Shown in pieces: positions 9,365-20,806 of a DNA stretch of 45,211 nucleotides; positions within the stretch are counted from its first letter, which is position 1, and each line of letters opens with the position of its first letter. The stretch lies in NCBI GenBank assembly GCA_002794735.1, contig NBAZ01000055.1, positions 1-45,211 of the forward strand. Direction: 5' to 3'. A program made the translations under genes and the position numbers. The notes under the pieces were generated by a model that was not told where the DNA came from, did no database searches, and saw only the letters and a program-made list of their open reading frames with translations. This stretch comes from Pyrrhoderma lamaoense. Taxonomy: Eukaryota; Basidiomycota; Agaricomycetes; Hymenochaetales; Hymenochaetaceae.

Positions 9365-11645
9365 ATGGATAACTCTGGTTTATCGGTAAACCAGGTATCC
9401 GATCAATGCTTCTTCGACCATGTTTTACCACCGATCCAAAAAGTGATCGATATTGAGAGGATATGTGATAGGCTGAAGAGAAGATTCGTATTTAAGGAGC
9501 TACGGAAAGGAAGATATGGATGGATCGATCTCAACAAGGCCAAGAAGCGGAGTAAAAATAACGCTACAATCCTTAAGGGACCAATGACTGATGTCCTGAA
9601 TGCAATGATTGATGGACCAAGTGATATATCATCTGAATTATCGACAAGCATTCTGGAGCTGGAAACAGACGGGAATCGTCTAGACTTATCCGAGTATTTT
9701 CAAATCGACGGCGCATTACTCTTGTCAGATGCGACAGAAAAGGATAAAAGTAGAAGGTGCTGGTATGATGTTGCCATTCCTATCTCGTTCAGCAAGGATA
9801 GTACGGAAAGCACTCCTGACGTGAGTTAATCCAATTTCTGGGATATCTCAAAGTAATAACATCCTGAATAGGACATCGGAAAAGTCATAAACTGCATGCA
9901 CCATATAATGGCATATGATCCTTGCCGGAGATTCATATACGGGATACATATGACTGATACCACTATTCAAGTGTGCTTCCTCTCAAGACGTTCGATACTC
10001 AGTAGTAGTCAATTTGATCTCAATAAGGTGTGAAGTTCGCTTATTTGAGTATAAATCTATACTAATGCACACATATGAAGGACCATCGAAGTGTTGTCAA
10101 AATACTTCTCTCTTTATTATATGCTTCCAATTCCGATCTTGGATGGGATCCGACCATCTCTGTCGATCTTGTTGAAGGCGAACGTAACTACATGATTGAT
10201 ATATCTGGAACTCTTGTATCAACAAATGAGTCACTCTCTCTTTCCCGCCAGCGAGCAGAGTGGGTTATTGGATCGGGAACACGTGTGTACAAGGCTCATA
10301 GGATCATCAATGAAAAGAAAGCAGGTATGGTCGTACTCAAGGATTATTGGTTATCAGATGGTCGGATTCCCGAACCTGATATTCGAGACATGATATTGAA
10401 TGATATTACTGATCTTGACGACCGAGATTATGTTGATAAACATGTCCTTTCGTGCTTGGTATACGAACAAGTGAAGGTGGATAATGTTGTGGATCACACA
10501 GAAAGAGTGATCCTTCATACTAAATCACCTGAGGTTGCAGATGTTGGTAAGAATGTCAGAGTCAATAACGGTGCTCAAGAGGGCACAAATGATACCTTCA
10601 ATAATCCTACACTCTATGAGGATAACCAAAAAGAAAGTAATCCCCATCGGACTCACTACCGTATCTTGTATAATGAGGTCGCTATTCCGTTCTATGAACT
10701 GACCAACAGTAAGGATATACTGATTGTATTGCTCGACGTGATTGAGAGTGAGTGTTTCATTCTATATTGATACCAGAATACCTGAAAGTGATGGTTTATA
10801 AACTAGCTCTCCTACGCATCCACAAGGCAGGGTGGGTGCATCGAGATATTAGTACAGGGAATATCTATCTATATGTAGATCCTGTGACGGGTGAGAAGCG
10901 AGGGATGCTAGGAGATCTTGAATTTGCGAAGAAGGTCGGTACTGGTGCAAGATATGATGTGCGAATAGTATGCAATGTTTCCATTACCTACTACCCAATT
11001 CCAAATTGTTTGATACTTTGTTTTTAGGGTACACTTGATTTCATGGCTACTGAGATAGCCTTCGGGAAATATCTGTTTGTCAGTGCCAACAACAAAGGCA
11101 AAATCGATCCTGTTGCAATGCTACTGGCATCTAGAGAAGAACAGAAGTCTGAGAGCTCACAAGCGAATAAGGGCTCTGGCATCTATTATAATTACATTCA
11201 TGATATTGAGTCAGTCTGGTGGATTATGGTTTGGGCGTTGTTCTCATTTGAGAAAAAGGCACGATCTGGAAATGATGTGCTTGATGCACAATTGTCTGAC
11301 ACTCGTAGGGATAATAAGCGAACTCTGTTCCCTGGCATCTTGACATCTGCAGAGCGCTATTTATTCATCCAGCAAGATAGTCATTTCAAAGATGCTGTTG
11401 ATGGGTGCATTCCTCGGTACTTCAAAGATCTCACAAATGTTGTGCGAGTACTACGACACGTTATCGTGAACACATATAAAGAGAAGGAAATTGACGAACC
11501 CGAAGTCATCAAGTTCGATTCAAGTAAGGACGATGGTGATATGGATCTTCATAGAGCATTCATTTTTATTCTTCGCGATACTCTATTGGAAGATTTTGAG
11601 ATCGTTCTTGTTCGCTCTTCTGGTTGTGGAATAACTGCCTCTTAA
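9365..11645 (+). CDS. Locus C: FunK1-type protein kinase, type B tail, truncated C-terminus
   Basis: Five exons: 9365-9820, 9872-10027, 10081-10747, 10807-10967 and 11028-11645; 685 residues. Glycine loop GSGTRVYKAH from G268, lysine K291, HRDISTGN with catalytic D440, GDLEFA D463, then GTLDFM and HDIESVWW. Exon 3 is the short form, lacking 12 codons of linker present in B. Exon 5 is the type B cassette, with the 'NPVAML/DPVAML…REEQ' region after the activation segment. The stop TAA at 11643 replaces an AAA lysine codon of locus F, cutting off the basic tail; the lost tail is still readable downstream. Intron 4 is nearly the same as in locus B although exon 5 is a different type, placing a recombination breakpoint at the exon 5 start. 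Confidence 0.84.
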
Positions 11646-12442
11646 CGAGCAACCGTGAGGAAGAGCGAACATTTGCCAAAGAGACGAAGGAATGTGTCCT
11701 AAAACAATTTACCTATTTCCATTGTCTAACTCAAGGTAAATAGATGTTAGAAGTATAAGCATCGACAAGATATAGAGCACGATCCTCGTGGATGTACACG
11801 TATCCAGAGTAACCAGAGTTTTTATACTTTTGCTTACATTTTTCCGTAATCTGTCATCCCTTTGTTAAAACTTGCTTTGCCCTACCAATCTCTGTATAAT
11901 ATAGCATTCTTAGTTGTAGTCAGTAAGGGTCTTTTACTCTGTTTACACTCTTGTTTCGACTTACTATACACCAAGTCATCTGTTTAATGAATAACAGAGC
12001 CAATCTTCTATAGACAAATCCGTCTGGCATATCTGATTGAGCCCCAACACATGCTTTAAGAAAGAAAACAAGCAGCTCTTTGTCTTCCCTTTCAATAACA
12101 TTACAGAACAATCTATTTTACACTTTCAACTCACTTGCACTATCAAGGCATTATATTACGTTACTATTACATCTACTTCTGCAATCGCGCTTTTCCCGAA
12201 ATCACTCCTGACTTTCAGGCTGCGACGACCTACGCTAGTGTCTACTCCAAGAAATAGAAAACTGGAATAAGGTATCAAGCTCTCAGCTTCTAGGTCATAT
12301 CTGCTTAGCGTAATATTATACGCTCTACGAAAACATACGGTCCGGATAAAAGAAAAAACGTAAGGTAGAATACACAGTTAAAAATTGTCTACTTACAGTA
12401 TTATCAGCTAGAGTGGATACTGCGAGTCACAACAAAACGACA
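11646..12442. other. Type B 3' flank and upstream region of D
   Basis: 11646-12045 matches the 3' flanks of locus F (23173-23477) and locus I (41097-41409), including an AGCATCGACAAGAT block and a GACAAATCCGTCTGGC block. Between 12050 and 12442 I do not find the GACTAGTC/GAAACCA box, unlike the upstream regions of the other loci. No gene is seen. Confidence 0.6.
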
Positions 12443-14739
12443 ATGGGAAGCTTCGGGTTATCGGTAACCCAGGTATCTGATGAATATCTTTTCGAGCATG
12501 TTCTGCCACCGTTACGGCATGAAATTGATATTGAGAGGATATGTAGTGGAATGAAGAGAAGACGTGTCCTTAAGAGCCAAGGGAAAGGAAGATATGGATG
12601 GAATGGGATCAACAAGACTAAAAAGCGGAGTTGTAATAATTGCACAACTCTCAAGGGTGCATTGACTGGCATCTTTAGTGCACTGATCAGTGAGGTAAAC
12701 TCTGAACTATCATCGAATACTCTTGAGATAGTATCAGACGGGAATCAGATATGTTTATCCGAAGATTTCAATCTCGATAGCGCATTACTCTTATCAGATG
12801 CGATGGAGAAGAATAAAAGTAGAAGATACTGGTATGATATTGCCGTTCCTATCTCGTTCAGCAAGAATAGCACATTCTTTGATACTAATGTGAGTCAATC
12901 TTGATTTGGAGCTAACCTCAGATAGTAACATCTGGATCGTGGAATAGGACATTGAACAAGTCATAAGCTGTATGCAACATGTAATGGCAAGTGATCTTTG
13001 CCGGAGATTCGTATACGGAATACATATGAGTAATACCACTATGCACTTATGTTTTTTCTCAAGAAGTCCAATACTACTCAGTAATGAGTTTGACCTCAAT
13101 ACGGTGCGCAGTTTCGCTCATCTGTGTATAAGTCTATACTAATGCACACATATGAAGGACTACCGAAGTGTTATCAGAATACTTCTCTCTTTATTATATG
13201 CTTCCAAGTTCGATCTTGGATGGGATTCAAGTATCTCTACAGATATTGTCGATGGCGTGCGTCACTATACTATGGACATTTCTGGAGTTCGTATCACGAC
13301 GAATGATACACTGAAATTCGATCTCCAGAAAGAGTGTAGTATCATTGGCTCAGGAGCACACACTTACAAAGCTCACAAGAATGTCAAGGGAAAGGATGCA
13401 GGGATGGTTGTACTCAAGGATTACTGGCTTGAGGATGGACGAAAGTCTGAGGTTGAGATTCGGAATGCACTTTTAGAGGACATGACTAATCCTGACGACG
13501 GAGATTATGTTGATAAACATGTCCTTTCGTGCTTGGCATATGAACAAGTGAAGGTGGACGGTGTTATGGACCACACCGAAAGAGTAATGCTTCGGGTAAA
13601 TCGCCTGATTACTCACAGAAACTTGAATCCTTTACAGATCTTGTAAATGCAAGAAAGAAAGCCAAAGCAAGTGTAGGTGCTGAAGGAAGCACCTATTGTA
13701 CTCGCAAGATTACTGAAGACTGTGAGAATAGACAGAGGGAAAGACATTCCCATCGTACCCATTATCGTATCTTGTATAACGAGATTGCTACTCCTTTTTG
13801 TGGCCTGATTAATAGTAAGGATATAATGGGTGTATTGGTCGACGTGGTTGAGAGTGAGTATTTCGATTCGCTTACATCCTTATAGTACCTGATTCTGACA
13901 CTGATGACAATTAGCTCTTCTACGCATTCACAGGGAAGGATGGGTACATCATGCTATCAGCACGGAAAATATTTATCTGTATGTAGATCCTGAGACCGGT
14001 GAGAAGCGGGGGATGATTGGGGGCCTTCAATTTGCGAGGAAAGTTGAGAATGGTGCCAGATATGATGTGCGAACAGTATGCAATGATTTCAATACTCACT
14101 TCCTGACTCTAGAGTACTAAACTTCATTGGTCCTAGGGTGCGCTTGACTTCATGGCCATCGAAGTAGCTTCTGGAAAGTACTTGTTTACCAAAAGAGGAA
14201 CGGGAAACAATATACTCTCGAGGATGGATGCATATGAAAACGAGCAGACATCTAGCGATGCTCAGATGAATGTCGGTTCTGGTTTTTGCAACAACTACAT
14301 CCACGATCTTGGATCAGTTTGGTGGATCACAGTTTGGATGGTATTCTCATTTGAAAAAGCGATGCCAATAAGAGATGATATACTTGATCCGATGGCATCC
14401 AGTACCCGTAGTAGACATAGGAAGACGCTGTTCGAAGCTCTGTCGCCTACAGATCGTCAAGAATCTCTTTCAGTTGAAGGAGATCTTGAGGCCTCTGTCA
14501 AAGGATGCATTCCCCGATATTTCACCGATCTCGTGATTTATCTGCGAGCCTCACGTGAGGAGATTGTGTTCACGTATGAAAGAGAAGAAGTTGACAAGCC
14601 TACCGTTATCACATTCAAAGAAAGCGATGATGGTGAGGATGAATGTCTTCACAAGACACTCCTTTCTGCTTTACATATGACTAGGAACTATATGAGAAAA
14701 TTCGATATTGTTTTCGTTCCCTCGTCTGGTTCTAAGTGA
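12443..14739 (+). pseudogene. Locus D: FunK1-type kinase, frameshifted and catalytically dead
   Basis: Exons by alignment: 12443-12889, 12948-13103, 13158-13853, 13915-14075 and 14137-14739. The ATG at 12443 (TGGGAAGCTTC context) aligns with the usual start. A single-base deletion near 13594 (CGGGTAAATC against CGGAGTAAATC) shifts exon 3 into a stop at 13644-13646. The glycine loop (GSGAHTYKAH) and VVLKDYW are kept, but the catalytic loop reads HHAISTEN, so both the HRD Arg and the catalytic Asp are gone, and GDLEFA has become GGLQFA, removing the metal-binding Asp. Exon 5 is type A and stops at TGA just before the basic tail. All splice sites remain. The active-site losses are in the original frame, so a pseudokinase stage before the frameshift is possible. 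Confidence 0.85.
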
Positions 14740-15319
14740 ACGACTTCCGGGCGAGCTATCGAGGGATAGGGTAGACATCTACTAAAACGTCCTAAAGAAA
14801 TTCACCTTTCATACTTTTCTTATTTCATATGCATAGACTTTTGAATGAAAGCATTAACATGGTACCAGACACGATTGCTTTATCAATTATAATAACTAGA
14901 ATAGATAGGATTTTTGTTTTGCTTTTTTGCATATATTCATGTTCTTCATGTTATGACTCGTTTTGCCTTACCAGAACCTGTATAATAACTCGTCATCTCT
15001 GATTACTTGGCGAATAATGACATACTTATAAGTAAAAGCAATAGGTAAGGTAACATCAACTGAGATTCGAGAAAGCCCATATATAACGACCAACCGTTTC
15101 TTCACTTTATCTAAATATAATAATATACTTTATTCCCAGTCACTCCGTTCTACAGCAGGTTAAAGTAACTCTTTATCTCCTCTCAAGCTGTACTCGAGTT
15201 AAGTAGTCTCTTCTTGTGAGTTTACTCATCATTAACCTCACTTATACCCTCAAAGAAGATCTCGTGTGTTCATTACATATACAAATTTATACGTTTCTAA
15301 TGTGTTCAGTCGTGTTTGA
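14740..15319. other. 3' flank of D and upstream side of psi1
   Basis: Relics of the type A tail and 3' flank follow the locus D stop, up to about 14960. From about 15104 to the psi1 region the sequence is matched in inverted orientation at 45211-45010, marking one limit of the inverted duplication visible here. No gene is seen. Confidence 0.6.
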
Positions 15320-15869
15320 TTCGAAACCATCTTGTGATAATGCATGTAAGATCCCGGAAGTCCATTGCTCGTTCTCGTGATTATTCACGGGAAGTCGATT
15401 CTCCGACTCGCGCAGAGCTTGTGTCTGTTGAAAGGAGTGGAAAAACAGATAATTGTGGTCAAAGAAGCACTACTCGTACTGTCGTGTCTTGTATAATGAG
15501 ATTTCTACGCCATTCTATGAGCTGACCAACAGTACTGATATATCGATTGTCTAGTGCGAAAAAGGTATATAAGATGATGTATTAGCTCGGAAGCTTCAAA
15601 TGATGAAAGAGGAACTATCTGAAAAATCTACAGACGCATGAGAGCCCCGGAATCTACTATAACTACATCCACGATACTGAGTCGGTTTGGTGAACTGTAT
15701 CCTGTGCTTTGCTTCCATTTGAGAAAAGGTCTTTATTAGGGGATGATGTAGTTTCAAAAATGTCGTCCAGCATCCGTAGAAGGATTATATAGACTCCATT
15801 CCTTGGTGCTCCGACCTCCTCAGATCGTGAATATTTGAACACCCCTTCAAAGCCTCCATCAATGCCTGC
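15320..15869 (+). pseudogene. psi1: FunK1 fragment with internal deletion, interrupted by LTR1
   Basis: A promoter box (GAAACCATCTT at 15323) is followed almost directly by the linker part of exon 3, so exons 1-2 and the N-lobe are deleted. The segment at about 15475-15540 encodes YCRVLYNEI…FYELTNS. It is then joined at 15540-15550 to the middle of exon 5 (SAKK-like, then YYNYIHDTESVW at about 15655), with exon 4 and its catalytic loop missing. There is a TGA stop right after ESVW. The fragment continues beyond LTR1 (16603 on). The same deletion junction occurs in psi4 on the minus strand. Confidence 0.8.
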
Positions 15870-16598
15870 TGAAAACTAAACTTTTGGTCAGATTTTGACC
15901 TTGGTGTCGTATTTAGTGGCGAGGACGTGGGGTTTAGAGTCTGCCTACACCAGACACGATGCTCAGGCTAAGATTTGGGGGCTAAATAGCGAGATACTCG
16001 ACCTCGGCCGTCCGGCCGCGATCTCGGTCGGACTGTAGAGACTGATAGAGACCTCGAGGCAAGCTGAGACTTCACAGACCAGTAAAAGTAGTAGAAACGT
16101 ATAGAACAGAGCCCGACCGAGGCTGTATTTTGAGGTAAAAGTGTATGTATTTTCAGTCCGCCCGGACGACTTGCGGTACGGTCAGAGCGTTACAAGCGCG
16201 CCCGGGCAACCTAATAAAGCAGCAGAGAAGTAGATAAAGAGTACAGGAGACTAGTAGAGAGCTACTCGGGGGGGGGGGGGTGAATAGACTGGGGATTAAC
16301 TGATTCACTACGGCCTCAAGTCTGGAGGCTTATATAGCAAAACGCGAGATAAAGGTTAGATAATAAGGAAAGCATGGAGTCCAGGTGGCTATATGCCACT
16401 GGACGAAGGGTTTAAGCTATCAGAAACGAGGGGGTCGTATAAACGAACCCTAGCCTCGAGTAAGAGTAGAAAGTGAAGCTAAATAGTAAGAGAAATGAAC
16501 GAGGCGCGCGGCCGAGTAGTAGAAATGGACTTCTCGGGCGAGTTAGAAAGTGCATTATAAATGCACTACGACCGGCCAAACACTTAGCTGGTCCTACA
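15870..16598 (+). mobile_element. Solo LTR 1
   Basis: 729 bases starting TGAAAACTAAAC and ending GGTCCTACA, with TG…CA ends and a 4-base target duplication CTGC (15866-15869 and 16599-16602). The uninterrupted counterpart of the site is seen in psi2 at about 24985. The element has a TATATAG box at about 16330, a long G run at about 16268-16280, and higher GC than its surroundings. There is no internal region, gag or pol, so it is read as a solo LTR left by recombination of a retrotransposon. The superfamily cannot be told from the LTR alone. Confidence 0.8.
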
Positions 16599-17274
16599 CT
16601 GCACTCCACCATATTTTACTGACTTCCAAGTGACCTTGCAATAAATGCGCGATCGCTTGATTACATATAGGGAGGGTCCGGAGGCTACTTATATAGTAAT
16701 CATATGATTAAATTTGGAGAGACAAATGAAAGTATCAAATAAGGTTACATCGGTAGCAAAGGGCAACATTATTAATAATCTATAATGAATGACCGTGACT
16801 TATATGTAGCTCAAATCGTCTTTCGCTTATCTCAATGTCAATTTTTTGTTGATTATTTGAACCCATCGTTCTGCTCTGTATTAACTACAAACAGTTCTTT
16901 GATCAGATATCACTTCAGTATCTACTCCCCATTCTCCTCTTCATGATACTTACTCATTGTCAATTCGCTTATTTCCGTTTTACGTGCTTATTACATGCAC
17001 TTCGAGCGTGACTAGTCGTGTTTTACTCGAAACCACCTTTGAGTACTGAAAGTTTAAACTACGATCACCTCCTGCTCGAACTTGCATCCGATAGTAGGAG
17101 TCTTGACCAGGATACTGAGCCTTTCATTCACACTCATATACGCATAGCAGATACCTGTACACCCCACGGTGACACAGGCCAAATTTCAGAGAAAGCGAAG
17201 AAGACACGACTAAAATAATCCACGTATATTGGTTCAAAATTGTCGGACTCTACGATTCACAGAAGAGAGCGATA
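16599..17274. other. psi1 remainder and upstream region of E
   Basis: 16603-16650 is the continuation of psi1 past the LTR. 16650-16790 is a block also found at 25025-25165, and inverted at 40590-40735 and 44290-44460. 16790-17274 carries the conserved kinase upstream blocks. No gene is seen. Confidence 0.65.
17009..17040 (+). promoter_or_regulatory. Conserved upstream box, locus E
   Basis: TGACTAGTCGTG, a 9-base spacer (TTTTACTC), then GAAACCACCTTT; 235 bases before the ATG at 17275. Confidence 0.65.
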
Positions 17275-19703
17275 ATGGATATCTCTGGATTATCGGTAGA
17301 CCAGATATCTGATGAATACTTCTTCGACCATGTTCTACCACCAATCCAGAAAGTAATTGATATTGAGAGGATATGTGATAGGCTGAAGAGAAGATTCGTC
17401 TTTAAGGAGCTACGGAAAGGAAGATATGGATGGATCGATCTCAACAAGACTAAGAAGCGGAGTAAAAATAACACTGCAATTCTCAAGGGACCATTGACTG
17501 ATGTCCTGAATGCAATGATTAATGGACCAAATGATATATCATCTGAATTATCTTCAAGCATTCTGGAGTTGGAAACAGATGGGAATCGTCTAGATTTATC
17601 CGAGTATTTTCAACTAGACGGCGCATTACTCTTATCAAATGCGACAGAAAAGGATAAAAGTAGAAGGTGCTGGTATGATGTTGCCATTCCTATCTCGTTC
17701 AGCAAGGATAATACGGATAGTAGATATGATGTGAGTCATTCTAATATATGGAGTATCTCAAAGTGATAACATCCTGAATAGGACATGGAACAACTCGTAA
17801 ACTGCATGCACCATATAATGGCATATGATCCTTGCCGGAGATTAATATACGGATTACATATGACTGATACCACTATTCAAGTGTGCTTCCTCTCAAGACG
17901 TTCGATACTCAGTAGTAGTATATTTGATCTCAATAAGGTGTGAAGTTCGCTTATTTGAGTATAAATCTATACTGATGCACACATATGAAGGACCACCGAA
18001 GTGTTGTCAAAATACTTCTCTCTTTATTATATGCTTCCAATTCCGATCTTGGATGGGATCCGACCATCTCTGTCGATCTTGTTGAAGGCGAACGTAACTA
18101 CATGATTGATATATCTGGAACTCTTGTATCAACAAATGAGTCACTCTCTCTTTCCCGCCAGCGAGCAGAGTGGGTTATTGGATCGGGAACACGTGTGTAC
18201 AAGGCTCATAAGATCATCAATGGAAAGAAGGCAGGTATGGTCGTACTCAAGGATTATTGGTTGTCAGATGGGCAGACTCCCGAACCTGATATTCGAGACA
18301 TGATATTGAATGATATTACTGATCTTGACGACCGAGATTATGTTGATAAGCATGTACTTTCGTGCTTGGCATACGGACAAGTGAAGGTGGATGATGTTGT
18401 GGACCACACAGAAAGAGTGATTCTTCATAATAAATCACCTGAGGTTGCAGATGTTGGTAAGAATGCCAGTGTCAATAATGGTGCTCAAGAGGGCATAAAT
18501 AGTACCTTCAAAAATTCAATGGTCCATGAGGATGACCAAAAAGAAAGCTATTCCCATCGGACTCACTACCGTATCTTGTATAATGAGGTCGCCATTCCGT
18601 TTTATGAACTGACCAACAGTAAGGATATACTGCTTGTATTGATCGACGTGATTGAGAGTGAGTGTTTGAATCTTTATTGATACCAGAATACCTGAAATTG
18701 ATCATAGTAAACTAGCTCTCCTACGCATCCACAAAGCAGGGTGGGTGCATCGAGATATTAGTACAGGGAATATATACCTGTATGTCGATCCTGTGACAGG
18801 TGAGAAGCGAGGAATGCTAGGAGATCTTGAATTTGCGAAGAAGGTCGATACTGGTGCAAGATATGATGTGCGAACAGTATGCAATATTCTCGATACACAC
18901 TACCTATTTCTATTCTTAGCTCGTATAATTGATTCTAGGGTACACTTGACTTCATGGCGATCGAAGTAGCTGCTGGAAATTACTTGTTTACCGAAAAGAA
19001 GAAAAAGAGTGAAGATGATATACTCTCGAGGTTGTATTCATATGTAAACGAGCCGACATCTAGCGTTTCTCAAATAGCTGTCGGTTCTGGTATATGCAAC
19101 AACTACATCCACGATCTTGAATCAGTTTGGTGGATCGCAGCTTGGGCGTTGTTCTCATTTGAAAAAAAGATGCCATTAGGAGATGATGTACTTGATCCGA
19201 TGGCATCCAGTACCCGTAGGAAGAATAAGCAAACTCTGTTCCCCGGCGTTCTGAGTTCTACGCATCGCGGACACTTCTTCTCTATTGAAGGTGTTTTTGT
19301 AGCCTCTGTTAAAGGGTGCATTCCCCAATATTTCAGTAGGCTCGTTCATACTCTGCGAGCCTCACGTCAAGAGATTATGAACACATACGAAAGAGAAGAA
19401 GCTGACAATCCCACTGTCATCACATTCAAAGAAAACGACGATAGTGAGGGCGCATGTCTTCACAAGGCACTCCTTACCGCTCTTCGTGAGACTGAGAAGT
19501 ATATGGAAGACTTCGAAATTGTTCTCGTTCCCTCGTCTGACTCTAGGTCGCTATCGAAGGACAGAGTGGTCGTTTGCCAAAACGACAAAAGTATCTCTTC
19601 CACTGAAATTTACCTCACTTCGATGTCTAACAGTAGATATCTAGGTCTCACTGGTTATAAGCATCAACAAACTATCGCACACAGTCGTGGAAAGACATGT
19701 TAG
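17275..19703 (+). CDS. Locus E: FunK1-type protein kinase, type A, altered C-terminus
   Basis: Five exons: 17275-17730, 17782-17937, 17991-18657, 18716-18876 and 18939-19703; 734 residues. Catalytic elements are complete: GSGTRVYKAH (G268), VVLKDYW (K291), HRDISTGN (D440), GDLEFAKK (D463), GTLDFM, HDLESVWW. Exon 3 is the short-linker form. Relative to locus B a deletion of about 17 bases after codons for SSDSR (near 19548) removes the first KR of the tail and shifts the frame; the new frame runs on to TAG at 19703, ending HSRGKTC. This shifted frame also reads the segment that would be an extra exon in the paralogues. The upstream region is shared with the minus-strand locus I. Confidence 0.83.
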
Positions 19704-20806
19704 TTAGAATACGTAGAACTTACATTTTGATCTGTTTTCAATCTTTGCATACGCTCGTTTCCCTCATGTTATGACATACTCAACCTATACAACACCGTAT
19801 AGTACCACATTTGTTCTGAAAACTTATTACTAATCACATGTATGTGTATTGTTGAATTTAAACTATGTATTATAAGATGGTGGAGATAATACTTATAGTA
19901 AGTAATAAGAACTCAGGTCTCAATCACAATTGTAGTGCAAACAACCATGTTCTGAGTCGAGACAAATCGATTCGCTTCATGTCTGTTTATTGTTAGCAAC
20001 TGGGTTTAATGTGTCTGTACTGAGTGCTTCCCCATAGTCTCACCTTAATCTTTCTATATCTTCTATGTATACTTACTGGTTTTGATATAATATGAACACT
20101 AATTCAGCTTCAGTATAACTTGAGTTGAAGGTCTTCACAGAGATGATGCGTGAACAAGGTGGTTCTTACCATATTTACATTAAGGAGATACCTGTGTCTT
20201 TCATATTTATAAAAACAGACTTTTTTTGGACCTATTGAACTATAATCTGATGGATAAAGTTGGTGAGTCGAATAAAGGCACGAATTGAAGTCACATCAAT
20301 GGTAATTAGAGAAGTCGATATCTATAAATAATAATTGATAGTGACTTATATGTGACTCAAATGTTCCTTCGTTTATTTCGATGTCTATTTTTTGTTAATT
20401 AATTGAATTCGTCGTTCTGTTCTGTATTAACTACAAACAATTATTTGATCAGAAATCACTTCGTTATCTACCTCCCCATTCTCTTCTACATGATACTTAC
20501 TCATTGTCAATCCGCTTATTTCCATTTTACGTGCTTATTACATGTGTTTCTGACGTGACACAAACCACCTTTGACTACTGAAAGCTAAAACTACAATCAC
20601 CTTTTGCTAGAGCTTGCATCTGAAAGTAGGAGTCTTGACAAGGATACTGAACCTTTCATATACAGTCATATACGCATATCAAATGCCTACACATTCCACG
20701 GTGACACAGGTCAAACTGAAGAGGAAGAGAAGAAGACACGACTAAAATCATCTACGTATACTCATTCAAGACTGTTGAATACTACGAGTCACGGTAGAGA
20801 GCGATA
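19704..20806. other. Type A 3' flank of E and upstream region of F
   Basis: 19704-20290 matches the 3' flanks of B and G. 20330-20806 contains the conserved upstream blocks of the family, with the palindromic part of the box missing (see 20561). No gene is seen. Confidence 0.65.
20561..20572 (+). promoter_or_regulatory. Partial upstream box, locus F
   Basis: CAAACCACCTTTGAC is retained but TGACTAGTCG has been reduced to TGACGTGACA by a deletion of about 20 bases. Locus F is therefore a natural box-minus variant. Confidence 0.5.

Noticed and set aside
15870..16598. Possible protein gene or DNA transposon in the GC-richer block
   Set aside because: No credible coding frame; TG…CA ends, size and 4-base target duplication fit a solo LTR better. 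No terminal inverted repeats beyond a few bases.
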